The translations under genes were made by a program, and so were the position numbers. Below are positions 1-6,282 of a DNA stretch of 6,282 bases, piece after piece; position 1 is the first letter of the stretch, and every line of letters starts with the position of its first letter. Source of the stretch: Candidatus Cloacimonadota bacterium. GTDB lineage: Bacteria; Cloacimonadota; Cloacimonadia; Cloacimonadales; Cloacimonadaceae. The DNA is taken from assembly GCA_027318525.1 (NCBI GenBank), contig DAHVPA010000113.1, positions 1 to 6,282 on the forward strand. Reading direction: 5' to 3'. Below the pieces are notes generated by a model. It ran no database searches. It was not told the DNA's origin and worked only from the letters and a program-made list of their open reading frames with translations.

Positions 1-1039
1 CTGCCGAGGATTCCCACAGCAGGTTGACAGCTTCACTCACCTCCCCAAAGATTTGGGGCAGACGTTCCGCCAGAGACTTGGACACAGCTTCTGTGATATC
101 CTGTCTGATTCCGCCGGGAATGATAAGATTGCGTCCAAAACGGTTGCAGCAAAGCAGAGCAGTAAGATTGAGAAAGTCACCCCGCAGCCTGCCGCAGTAG
201 GAAGCAGTCGGCAAAAAACCAACGTCGCCTGCCAGAGCACCCAAATCTCCGGTATGATTGGCAAGACGCTCCAGTTCAAGGGCGATGGCGCGCACGACCT
301 GGTTCTGATAGGAAGGGACAAAGCCGGTCAGTGCTTCGATATTCATGGCATAGGCGGTGCTGTGCCCGATGGTGGTATCGCCAGACAGGGTTTCCATGTA
401 ATGGCTGGTTCGGTTGTTCAATCCCTTTGCCAGCACTTGTTCAATCCCCCTGTGCTGGTAACCGAGCTCGATTTCCAGGTGCAGGACATTTTCTCCGTGG
501 CATTGGAAACGGAAGTGACCGGGCTCAATAATTCCTGCATGGACGGGACCGACGGCAACTTCATGGATTTCTTCACCTTCCGCCCTGAAATAGTCAGTAA
601 CACCGGGAATAATCTCAGGTTGGGAAGCATAGCTGCGGTTAAAGGTGGATTCGCCCATAACCTGTTCCGGGATGTCGTTGCTTTGTTTTCTGTAAGGACT
701 GTGAAAGCGGATGGGCTTGAGCCAGGGATGGCCCTGAGGAAGGATATCCCACTGCTCATGGATTTCACGTTCAAACCAATGAGCTTGAGGAACTTCCGGA
801 GTCAAGGAAGGAAATGCGTCAGTAACGCTGGTGCGGTAGATTTCCAGATTACCCTGGGTATCGTTGGCAAGCACAATCAGTAAAGTTACAGAGTCTGTAT
901 CAGTATCCGGCAAACCGAAGTAAGAGGCGATTCTAGTACCCTGATTCACCTTGGTGCAGACCAGAGCATGGAAATCTGCATTGGAAAGTTCCGGAATATC
1001 ACTGAAGGGCTGTGCCTGACCGTTGTGCAGATAAGCCAT
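1..1039 (-). CDS. hyfG: HyfG/HycE-like large subunit (NuoCD-type), NiFe-ligand cysteines absent; Ehr-type; 3' end outside window
   Basis: This is the N-terminal 346 residues of a group-4 hydrogenase/complex I large subunit; the frame is open to the left edge. Residues ~20-125 resemble the NuoC-like domain (HWFEREIHEQWDI at 87-99). From ~160 a NuoD/NiFe-large-subunit domain follows: GPVHAGIIEPGHFRF (164-178), YQHRGIE (194-200), ALELERLANHTGDLG (253-267) and IIPGGIRQD (306-314). In HycE the segment after YxHRG carries DRVCGICGFAHSTAY; here residues 216-230 read ETLSGDTTIGHSTAY, so both [NiFe]-ligand cysteines are replaced (Ser219, Thr222). The protein should sit at the junction of the membrane arm and the FeS small subunit, but it probably does not carry a standard NiFe site. 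I infer an Ehr-type complex rather than a hydrogenase. The C-terminal CxxC region is outside the window. The start at 1039 is preferred because GGAG lies 9 nt upstream and the ATG follows the previous gene's stop by one base (TGATATG). An in-frame ATG at 1054 has only a weak ribosome site. Confidence 0.9.
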   Translation of the reverse strand, partial: MAYLHNGQAQPFSDIPELSNADFHALVCTKVNQGTRIASYFGLPDTDTDSVTLLIVLANDTQGNLEIYRTSVTDAFPSLTPEVPQAHWFEREIHEQWDILPQGHPWLKPIRFHSPYRKQSNDIPEQVMGESTFNRSYASQPEIIPGVTDYFRAEGEEIHEVAVGPVHAGIIEPGHFRFQCHGENVLHLEIELGYQHRGIEQVLAKGLNNRTSHYMETLSGDTTIGHSTAYAMNIEALTGFVPSYQNQVVRAIALELERLANHTGDLGALAGDVGFLPTASYCGRLRGDFLNLTALLCCNRFGRNLIIPGGIRQDITEAVSKSLAERLPQIFGEVSEAVNLLWESSA

Positions 1040-1040
1040 A

Positions 1041-2510
1041 TCAGCCTGCTCCATTGCCCAGCATTTGGACTGCCAGATTAATGATGTTGCTGAGCCAGCC
1101 GGGAATCCAGATACCCAGGACCAGAGCCAAAAGCAACAGTATTCCTGCAGGCAGGACTGATATGCTGTGCTCTTTGTCAGGCGGGGCGTCGGTTTTGCCG
1201 AAGGACATCTTTAGAAAAACGCCGGTCATGCCGATGAATGCCAGAATCAGGAAAAAGCCGAATAATCCGTTCACCCACCAGAGTTTTGACGAAATCCCGG
1301 CAAACAGAATGGTAAATTCACTGATAAAAGAACCGAAGGGAGGAGTTCCCACAATGGCAAAGAATCCTGCCAGCCAAAGGATGCCCGATGCCGGCAGCAC
1401 TTTCATTAATCCGTTGATTTTTAAGGCTGATTTGGTATGAAAGCGGGAATGTATGTTACCGGCTGTCATGAACAGGGGTGACTTTATCAATGAATGGTTG
1501 ATGACGTGCAGGAGAGCTCCAAAGGCTCCCAAGCCGCCAATCCCGAAGCCCAGGGTGATGATACCCATGTGCTCCACACTGGAATATGCCAGCATTCTTT
1601 TGTAATCAGTCTGTCCCAGCAGGAAGATACCGGCAACGCCCATGGAGAGCAATCCGAAGATAACCATCAGTCCCTGTCCGAAAGATGCCATGCCTGCTGC
1701 AGCATTAATCTGCTGGATGCGCAGAATTCCCAGCAGGGCGCAATTCAGCAAAGCTCCCGACAAAAGGGCAGAAACAGGCGAAGGCGCTTCGCTATGGGCA
1801 TCCGGCAGCCAGTTGTGCAGTGGTGCCAGACCCATCTTGGTGCCATAGCCCACCAGCATCAGGATAAAAGCCACTTCCATCCACTTAGTGTTTACCTGAC
1901 CTGAGTGTTGCAGGATTATGCTGAGAGTCAAGTCTCCGATACCCCTCGGCAAAGCCAGACCGATAAAGAAGATTCCCATCAGAGCCACGGCAATTCCCAC
2001 TGAGCAGAGGATGAGGTATTTCCAGGCAGCTTCCAGTGAAGTCTTGCTTCTATGGTAATAAATCAGGGGAGCGCTGGAAAGAGTTGTAGCTTCGATTGCC
2101 ATCCACTGCAATCCCAGATGCTGGCTCAGGATTGCCAGGCTCATGGCAGACAAAAAGAGCAGCAGGCTGCCCGTAAAGATTGATTCCGGGGTATTCTGGT
2201 AAAGGCCACCGATTTCCTGGTCGTTCTGCTGTTCCACCGGTTCACGTTTGACATATCCGATGCCGTAAAGCGTCACCATCAGGAAGAGCAGGCTGGAAAG
2301 CGGTAAAAATATCGTGCTGAGTGCATCTATTCCTATCCACAGTGTGGGTGCCAGATAAGGTGCCATCAGAGCGGCTTTAAGGCTGAGCAGGAAATGCAGG
2401 ATGGCAGTCAGAAGCCAAAATGTTCTCCTGATGCCATTGCATTGTATGAAATAACTGATAATGCCCATTAAGGCAGGCAGGACGATTATGCAGACCAATA
2501 GGTTAATCAT
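1041..2510 (-). CDS. hyfF: HyfF-like antiporter-type membrane subunit (NuoN/NuoM/MrpD superfamily)
   Basis: A 489-residue polytopic membrane protein of the proton-conducting transporter family (Proton_antipo_M), somewhat shorter than E. coli HyfF (about 526 residues). In the complex it should form one ion channel of the membrane arm. Visible family hallmarks are the TM5 glutamate in LQWMAIEATTL (E140), the TM7 lysine in GYGTKMGLAPLHNWLPDAH (K225), the loop SEAPSPVSALLSGALL (240-255), KRMLAYSSVEHMGII (304-318), LLHVINHSLIKSPLF (333-347, K343) and GTPPFGSFISEF (388-399, E398). The TM8 lysine found in NuoM and in the HyfB-like neighbour (K248 there) is Asn256 here. As far as I recall this is usual for HyfF. 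There is no long C-terminal lateral helix. The start codon overlaps the hyfE-like stop as ATGA, and the stop at 1043-1041 abuts the large-subunit start. MrpD or NuoN would be the other candidates, but the neighbours fix it as the HyfF/EhrD position. Confidence 0.92.
   Translation of the reverse strand: MINLLVCIIVLPALMGIISYFIQCNGIRRTFWLLTAILHFLLSLKAALMAPYLAPTLWIGIDALSTIFLPLSSLLFLMVTLYGIGYVKREPVEQQNDQEIGGLYQNTPESIFTGSLLLFLSAMSLAILSQHLGLQWMAIEATTLSSAPLIYYHRSKTSLEAAWKYLILCSVGIAVALMGIFFIGLALPRGIGDLTLSIILQHSGQVNTKWMEVAFILMLVGYGTKMGLAPLHNWLPDAHSEAPSPVSALLSGALLNCALLGILRIQQINAAAGMASFGQGLMVIFGLLSMGVAGIFLLGQTDYKRMLAYSSVEHMGIITLGFGIGGLGAFGALLHVINHSLIKSPLFMTAGNIHSRFHTKSALKINGLMKVLPASGILWLAGFFAIVGTPPFGSFISEFTILFAGISSKLWWVNGLFGFFLILAFIGMTGVFLKMSFGKTDAPPDKEHSISVLPAGILLLLALVLGIWIPGWLSNIINLAVQMLGNGAG
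1049..1052 (-). promoter_or_regulatory. Shine-Dalgarno site deciding the hyfG start
   Basis: GGAG on the minus strand lies 9 nt before the ATG at 1039-1037, inside the last codons of the upstream hyfF-like gene. The alternative in-frame ATG at 1054-1052 overlaps this site and has only a GGG three bases before it. This favours the shorter start, with ribosomes that terminate on hyfF re-initiating immediately. Confidence 0.6.
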
Positions 2511-3172
2511 GCATCCCTGCCCGGTTCGGAGGAGATGGTCTGCAGGTCGGAAAGTTCCGTCATTTTATCCACATCGGTATGCTGCAATTCCCTGTCCAGA
2601 TGAAAGAGCAGATTGCCCATCAGAAAAACGCCCACAAAGATATCCAGCAGGATGCCGAGTTCCACCAGATAAGGAAATTCGAGGCTGATGCTTACTCCCA
2701 GCGCATAGACGCCGTTTTCCATCACCAGGTATGCCAAAGTCTGCATGATGGCTTTGCGCCTGCTCATCATCAAAAAAAGTCCCACCAGAACAAGGAACAT
2801 CGCCATGGCAGTCAACACAGGCGATGCGTCTGCGGGCAGTTGCAGATTGACTGCAATCCAGGCTGACAACGCCAGCAGGACTATACCCAAGAGCAATGAC
2901 GTTCCAAACGAGACATAGGGGGCGGTTTCCTTCTGGATGCCGGTCCTCTGCAAAACGTTCTGCATCAGCCAGGGCAGAAGGATACCCTTGAAGACAAGTC
3001 CACTGATTCCCACAATCCAGATCCCGGCAGTCAGATGCTCCCACGACCTTAGAATCGGCAGCAGTCCCAGGAAGATACCCTGCACTGCGACTACCTGGAT
3101 AGCGACCCTGGGTCGGCTGGAACCGAGGATGAGCAGACAAGAAAGGATGAGCAGGACTGCCAGCGCGTTCAT
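2507..3172 (-). CDS. hyfE: HyfE-like membrane subunit (NuoK-type)
   Basis: A 221-residue, very hydrophobic protein, close to the E. coli HyfE length (about 216). It has about six or seven membrane segments and a short charged cytoplasmic tail (191-221). The second half resembles the NuoK/MrpC family: GLFLMMSRRKAIMQTLAYL (131-149), a membrane glutamate in VMENGVYALG (E152), then VELGILLDIFVGVFLMG (170-186) with E171 and D177. In complex I the NuoK glutamates belong to the charged axis that links the hinge to the antiporter subunits; the same role is inferred here. The N-terminal third (for example SGLVFKGILLPWLMQNVL, 57-74, with K62) is the HyfE-specific extension absent from NuoK. It is joined to both neighbours by 4-nt ATGA overlaps. 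The start is supported by GGTGGAG 8 nt upstream. Confidence 0.9.
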   Translation of the reverse strand: MNALAVLLILSCLLILGSSRPRVAIQVVAVQGIFLGLLPILRSWEHLTAGIWIVGISGLVFKGILLPWLMQNVLQRTGIQKETAPYVSFGTSLLLGIVLLALSAWIAVNLQLPADASPVLTAMAMFLVLVGLFLMMSRRKAIMQTLAYLVMENGVYALGVSISLEFPYLVELGILLDIFVGVFLMGNLLFHLDRELQHTDVDKMTELSDLQTISSEPGRDA

Positions 3173-4092
3173 TGGTATGACTCCACCAGCTTGATAATCA
3201 GCGCAATCAGGCTGAAAGCTCCGGCACTCACCAGCACCTTAGGCACATTGAGCAGCTTCAGTCTTGCAGTAATGGACTCAGTAATCCCAATCAGCAGGCT
3301 GATTAAGAACATCCCGCCCAGGAAGGTGACCGCCTGCAGCCAGACCACATCAAACTTTACGGGGATAATCAGATTGACCAGCAAACCCCCGAAAATCCAG
3401 AGCTTGAGCGCCGCCCCATACTGGATGAGGGCAAAATCAGCACTGCTGTAGTCCAGGACCATCACTTCGTGAATCATAGTCAGTTCCAGATGGGTGTTGG
3501 GGTCATCCACCGGCATGCGGGAATTCTCTGCCAACATGATGAAAAACCAGGCAAACGCAACCAAGACCAGTAGAGGGGCAGCAATCTGCCAGTCGACAAT
3601 CGTAATGCCGGAAGCAATCCCTGCCAGACCGAGACTGCCTGTGTGCATAATCAAAACCAGGAATCCCAGCAGCAGGGAGGGTTCTGCCACAGCAGAGAAT
3701 TGTACTTCCCGGCTGGCACCCATTCCTTCAAAAGCTGAGCCTGTGTCCAAAGCAGCGAGGACAGTGGCAAACCTCGCCAGTCCCAGCAGATAAATCAGCA
3801 GGATAAAGTCTCCGGCAAAGGAAACCGGGGCGGGAAAACCTCCCCAGGGCAGAATCAGGCAAGCAAGAACCAGGCAGGTAAGAATCACAGCCGGGGCAAG
3901 CCTGATAACGAGGCTGGTGGAGCGGCTGTAAACAGAGCTTTTGTGCATGAGCTTGAACAAATCATAGTAAAGCTGCAGGATGGAGGGACCTTTTCTGCCG
4001 GCAAAATATGCCTTCACCCGGTTGATGATGCCGGACAGCAAAGGTGCCAGAAGTAAGGCACTGAGAGGGAACAGCCAGCTAATCAGGTGCAT
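3169..4092 (-). CDS. hyfC: HyfC-like membrane subunit (NuoH-type, complex I subunit 1 family)
   Basis: A 307-residue membrane protein, about the E. coli HyfC/HycD length (about 315), with roughly eight membrane segments. In complex I and group-4 hydrogenases this subunit anchors the peripheral arm, forms part of the quinone-like cavity and passes the conformational or proton signal into the membrane arm. Diagnostic motifs are GRKGPSILQLYYDLFKLM (32-49), the acidic loop GSAFEGMGASREVQFS (118-133), and ENSRMPVDDPNTHLELTMIH (189-208) continuing to EVMVLDYS (209-216), with E189, D196, D197, E203 and E209. The pattern ARLKLLNVPKVL near the C-terminus (276-287) matches the NuoH/HyfC ending. The ATG lies 2 nt after the hyfB-like stop (TGAGCATG) with only a weak GGGG-type ribosome site, so coupling is likely. 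Retention of the acidic cluster suggests a working energy-coupling interface. Confidence 0.93.
   Translation of the reverse strand: MHLISWLFPLSALLLAPLLSGIINRVKAYFAGRKGPSILQLYYDLFKLMHKSSVYSRSTSLVIRLAPAVILTCLVLACLILPWGGFPAPVSFAGDFILLIYLLGLARFATVLAALDTGSAFEGMGASREVQFSAVAEPSLLLGFLVLIMHTGSLGLAGIASGITIVDWQIAAPLLVLVAFAWFFIMLAENSRMPVDDPNTHLELTMIHEVMVLDYSSADFALIQYGAALKLWIFGGLLVNLIIPVKFDVVWLQAVTFLGGMFLISLLIGITESITARLKLLNVPKVLVSAGAFSLIALIIKLVESYQ
3181..3187 (-). promoter_or_regulatory. Strong Shine-Dalgarno site of the hyfE-like gene
   Basis: GGTGGAG lies 8 nt before the ATG at 3172-3170, within the final codons of the hyfC-like gene. It supports the ATGA-overlap start and shows that the gene can load ribosomes itself as well as by coupling. 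Confidence 0.6.
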
Positions 4093-4094
4093 GC

Positions 4095-6074
4095 TCAGAA
4101 CCCCGCTTTCCAGATCAGCAGGACAATCAGGGTAATGGCTATATAGAGCAGGTAGCCGCTTAGGTTGCCGTGCTGCATTTGCCGCAAGGGTGAAATCCTG
4201 TTATTGATGAGCCTAAATATGGGCGCGAAAATCCCTTCCTTTGCCACGTCAGGCGTCTCCGTATGAAACTCCGTATTGGCAGGGAAGTAGCCCTTGATAC
4301 GGCTGCTGGTTTTCCTGGTTCTCAAAAGGGAACGGAAGAGCTCTGTCAACGGCTGGGCAAAGGAAGAAGCTGTGTATTGCATCCTGGCTGTTGGAGCGGC
4401 ATAACCGCAATCCCAAGTGCCGGTGGTACTTACCTGATTGGCACGTGGCAGAAGCTTCTTTATCAGGTAAAAAACCAATGAAATTATATACAATATACCA
4501 AAGATTAATGCTACATAGCCAAATACCGTCCGGGTATGGTGCATGATACCGGTAAAGTCAAATCCGTCTGAGCCTGCCAAAGTTCCCAAAGGAGCTTTTA
4601 CCAGATAAACGGTCAGAGGTGCAGCCAGTCCTATCAAAACGCATAAACCGGCTAATATGACCATCGGCGTTAACATCTGCAAGTCAGCCTCATGCACGTT
4701 GGCAGCTTTGGTAGTCCGTGCTTCACCCAGGAAGACAATTCCGAAGGCTTTGGAAAAACAGGCAACCGCCAGTCCACCTATCAAAGCAAGGCTCACCATA
4801 ACAAAGGCAGCCAGGATAATTGGTCCGGGAGTAAAAGCCCTGACACCGCTGATGCCGGCAAAATATATGTAAAATTCACTTATAAATCCGTTGAAGGGGG
4901 GCAATCCTGCAATCGCTGCAGCCCCTATCAGAAAGGTCCAGGCGGTCCAGCGCATCTTTTTGAGCAGTCCGCCCAGCAGCTCTATATCCAGGGTTCCAGT
5001 TCCGTGCGAAACAGCTCCTGCACCCAGGAAGAGCAGGCTCTTAAACAGAGCATGGTTCAGGACATGCAAAAGGCCGCCGCCAAAGCCCAGAAAGACCAGG
5101 GCTGGCAGCTTCCACGCTATGCCCAACACACCCACACCGATGCCGATGGTGATGATTCCGATGTTCTCCACGCTGTGATAGGCAAGCAGCCGTTTCAGGT
5201 CGTGCTGTGCCAGGGCAAAGACGACTCCCGTCACCCCGGAAATTATTCCGATGATGACCAGCGCCCAGCCCAGGTACGCATCTGTATAACCAATTAAAGT
5301 TATAGTCCTGAGAATGCCGTAGATGCCTGTTTTTATCATCACTCCGGACATCAGAGCTGAGACGTGGCTGGGAGCGGCGGGATGAGCTTCCGGCAGCCAG
5401 ACGTGCAGAGGGAAAAAGCCCGCCTTGACTCCAAAGCCGAAAATCGCCAGAACAAACAGCGCGCCAGTGTGCACAATCATCTTCCGGTTGGCTATGATTC
5501 CGCCAAAGTCCAGCGAGTGTGTTTCGCTGCCCAGGATGGCAAAAAAAACCAGCAGGGCGATTGTTCCGATATGCGTGGCAATCAGGTAGGTCCAGCCTGC
5601 CTTGCGCACTTTTTCCTGTTCGTGGTCGTGCATGACCAGGAAGAATGAGCTCACCGCCATGACTTCCCAGACTATGATAAACATTATGACGTTCTGTGCC
5701 GTCAGCAAAAGCAGCATACTGGCGACCAGCAGATTAAAAAACAGCCAATGAGAACCCAGCCTTCTTTCCGGATTGCCCAGATAAGACCTTCCATACATAG
5801 CCGCCAGAGGTGATATCACCAGAAAGGGCAGGCAGAAAAAGGCGGAAAGTGTATCCAGACCGAAAACAAGCTGGGAACCGGTTAATGACCACTCCAGTCT
5901 AACGGGATTAATGCTGTTGCCTGAAAGAACACTGATGACCGGAATTGCCGCCAGAGCGCAGCCCAGCCAGACACTTAGGTTTGCTGTCAGGGACGCCTTA
6001 TTGTTGTCCCTCACCGCCAGGGCAATCAATCCACCCAGTATCTGCAGCAGGCAGCCCAGCAGCATCAGTTCCAT
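4095..6074 (-). CDS. hyfB: HyfB/HycC-like antiporter-type membrane subunit (NuoL superfamily)
   Basis: A 659-residue polytopic protein of the NuoL/MrpA-like proton-conducting transporter family; E. coli HyfB is about 672 residues, so it is full length. It is inferred to be the distal ion-pumping subunit of the complex. The antiporter core shows the TM5 glutamate in IIVWEVMAVSSFF (E137), TM7 lysine in FGFGVKAGFFPLHVWLPEAH (K217), PAAPSHVSALMSGVMIKTG (232-250, K248), KRLLAYHSVENIGII (294-308), LLHVLNHALFKSLLF (335-349, K345) and GLPPFNGFISEFYIY (390-404, E400). After the core comes the HyfB-specific stretch TGTWDCGYAAPTARMQYTAS (551-570), then a polar linker and a final membrane helix (640-656). 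This C-terminal pattern separates HyfB from plain NuoL or MrpA. The ATG overlaps the preceding stop as TAATG, and AAGGAA lies 10 nt upstream. The channel residues are intact, so ion translocation is expected; whether the ion is H+ or Na+ cannot be read from the sequence. Confidence 0.94.
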   Translation of the reverse strand: MELMLLGCLLQILGGLIALAVRDNNKASLTANLSVWLGCALAAIPVISVLSGNSINPVRLEWSLTGSQLVFGLDTLSAFFCLPFLVISPLAAMYGRSYLGNPERRLGSHWLFFNLLVASMLLLLTAQNVIMFIIVWEVMAVSSFFLVMHDHEQEKVRKAGWTYLIATHIGTIALLVFFAILGSETHSLDFGGIIANRKMIVHTGALFVLAIFGFGVKAGFFPLHVWLPEAHPAAPSHVSALMSGVMIKTGIYGILRTITLIGYTDAYLGWALVIIGIISGVTGVVFALAQHDLKRLLAYHSVENIGIITIGIGVGVLGIAWKLPALVFLGFGGGLLHVLNHALFKSLLFLGAGAVSHGTGTLDIELLGGLLKKMRWTAWTFLIGAAAIAGLPPFNGFISEFYIYFAGISGVRAFTPGPIILAAFVMVSLALIGGLAVACFSKAFGIVFLGEARTTKAANVHEADLQMLTPMVILAGLCVLIGLAAPLTVYLVKAPLGTLAGSDGFDFTGIMHHTRTVFGYVALIFGILYIISLVFYLIKKLLPRANQVSTTGTWDCGYAAPTARMQYTASSFAQPLTELFRSLLRTRKTSSRIKGYFPANTEFHTETPDVAKEGIFAPIFRLINNRISPLRQMQHGNLSGYLLYIAITLIVLLIWKAGF

Positions 6075-6282
6075 TATTGTTGTGTTCCTTTTTCCTTGTG
6101 AAACCTTGCTTCAGCTTGTTGGAAAGCCTTCAGGATAATGTCCCGTGACGCCTGCCTGATGATTGTTTCCTTACAGGCAGGGTCCTGCAGGATGTATGAC
6201 AATTTAGCCAAAGTCCTCAGATGAGTGCGCACGTTGGGAGAGATGAGCATAAACAGCGCTTGCACCGGTTTACCGTCTATGG
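6074..6282 (-). CDS. PTS EIIA type-2 (fructose/PtsN-like) domain protein, C-terminal end only; 5' part outside window
   Basis: The frame is open from the right edge to a TAA at 6076-6074, giving the last 68 residues; an internal GTG at 6265 could be mistaken for a start, but coding continues upstream of it (IDGKPVQALFMLISP). The pattern of a beta-strand ending in V.ALFMLISP, then RTHLRTLAKLSYILQDP and a final helix, resembles the C-terminal part of PTS EIIA type-2 domains (FruA/MtlA/PtsN family: 'xGxPVxxxFlLxsP...HLxxLaxLaxxlxD'). The phosphorylatable histidine lies in the N-terminal half, outside the window, so I cannot say whether it is kept or whether the domain is fused to something else such as an antiporter or regulator. 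The stop codon overlaps the hyfB-like start (TAATG), placing it in the same transcript. A regulatory, PtsN-like role is inferred from context; sugar uptake is unlikely because no EIIB/EIIC gene is seen. Confidence 0.75.
   Translation of the reverse strand, partial: IDGKPVQALFMLISPNVRTHLRTLAKLSYILQDPACKETIIRQASRDIILKAFQQAEARFHKEKGTQQ
6085..6090 (-). promoter_or_regulatory. Shine-Dalgarno site of the hyfB-like gene
   Basis: AAGGAA, 10 nt before the ATG at 6074-6072, lies inside the last codons of the EIIA-type gene. A second AAGGAA lies further upstream at 6092-6097, too far to serve this start well. With the TAATG junction it supports both coupling and independent ribosome loading. Confidence 0.5.

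Noticed and set aside
350..394. Sequencing error or pseudogene as the cause of the missing CxxC
   Set aside because: The reading frame is continuous through all 346 codons and flanking residues are conserved without gaps. Two separate codons differ, so a simple frameshift or single error cannot explain it.
53..883. Long plus-strand open frame (276 codons)
   Set aside because: It lies antisense to the large-subunit gene, whose translation shows clear family motifs across the whole stretch. The plus-strand product resembles nothing and has no neighbours on that strand.
1037..1054. Start of the large-subunit gene at the ATG at 1054
   Set aside because: It would lie on top of the GGAG ribosome site and extend the overlap with hyfF. 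The ATG at 1039 has better spacing and sits one base after the upstream stop. The earlier start is not fully excluded.
2565..3140. Minus-strand open frame of 191 codons in another frame
   Set aside because: It is nested inside the hyfE-like gene. The product is polar and unrecognisable, while the overlapping frame gives a coherent NuoK-like membrane protein with overlapping starts and stops at both ends.
1..6074. Annotation as NADH dehydrogenase (complex I) or Mrp antiporter
   Set aside because: The WDCGYAAPTARMQYT stretch of the HyfB-like protein, the HyfE N-terminal extension and the EPGHFRF motif of the large subunit are hydrogenase-4 family traits. Mrp operons lack the NuoH and NuoCD types.
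1..6074. Annotation as functional hydrogenase 4/formate hydrogenlyase
   Set aside because: The first NiFe-ligand CxxC is absent, so hydrogen chemistry at a standard [NiFe] site is not supported despite the overall similarity.

Overview
The window holds one tightly packed, single-strand (minus) operon segment with no intergenic gaps. Transcription runs from the right edge to the left edge. In transcription order it contains the 3' end of a PTS EIIA-type regulatory domain gene, then homologues of hydrogenase-4/formate hydrogenlyase subunits HyfB (NuoL/Mrp-antiporter type), HyfC (NuoH type), HyfE (NuoK type) and HyfF (NuoN/M type), then the first ~346 codons of a HyfG/HycE-like large subunit (NuoC-NuoD fusion) that runs off the left edge. 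Neighbouring genes overlap or nearly touch (TAATG, a 2-nt gap, ATGA, ATGA, TGATATG), so they are almost certainly co-transcribed and translationally coupled.

Together the genes encode nearly the whole ion-translocating membrane arm of a group-4 hydrogenase/complex I-type machine (two antiporter-like subunits, the NuoH-like hinge and a NuoK-like subunit), plus the start of its catalytic connecting subunit. The small NuoB-like [FeS] subunit would be expected just beyond the left edge.

The most notable point lies in the large subunit. At the position of the first [NiFe]-binding CxxC of HycE/HyfG, the sequence reads S-G-D-T, in a segment otherwise aligned residue for residue with HycE (both end in HSTAY). 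Both metal-ligand cysteines are missing although the frame is intact. This matches the 'energy-converting hydrogenase-related' (Ehr) complexes, which keep the hydrogenase architecture but cannot bind NiFe in the usual way and whose substrate is uncertain. The gene order (HyfB, HyfC, HyfE, HyfF, large subunit, with no HyfD) also fits the Ehr A-B-C-D-L order. The second unusual point is the EIIA-type domain gene directly coupled to the first membrane subunit gene, which suggests phosphorylation-linked control of the complex or its operon.

The organism cannot be named from this window. Roughly balanced base composition and an Ehr/Hyf-type operon suggest an anaerobic or facultative bacterium; any phylum assignment would be a guess. 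No RNA genes, mobile elements, repeats, CRISPR arrays, promoters or terminators are visible; the operon's promoter must lie to the right of the window and its end to the left.
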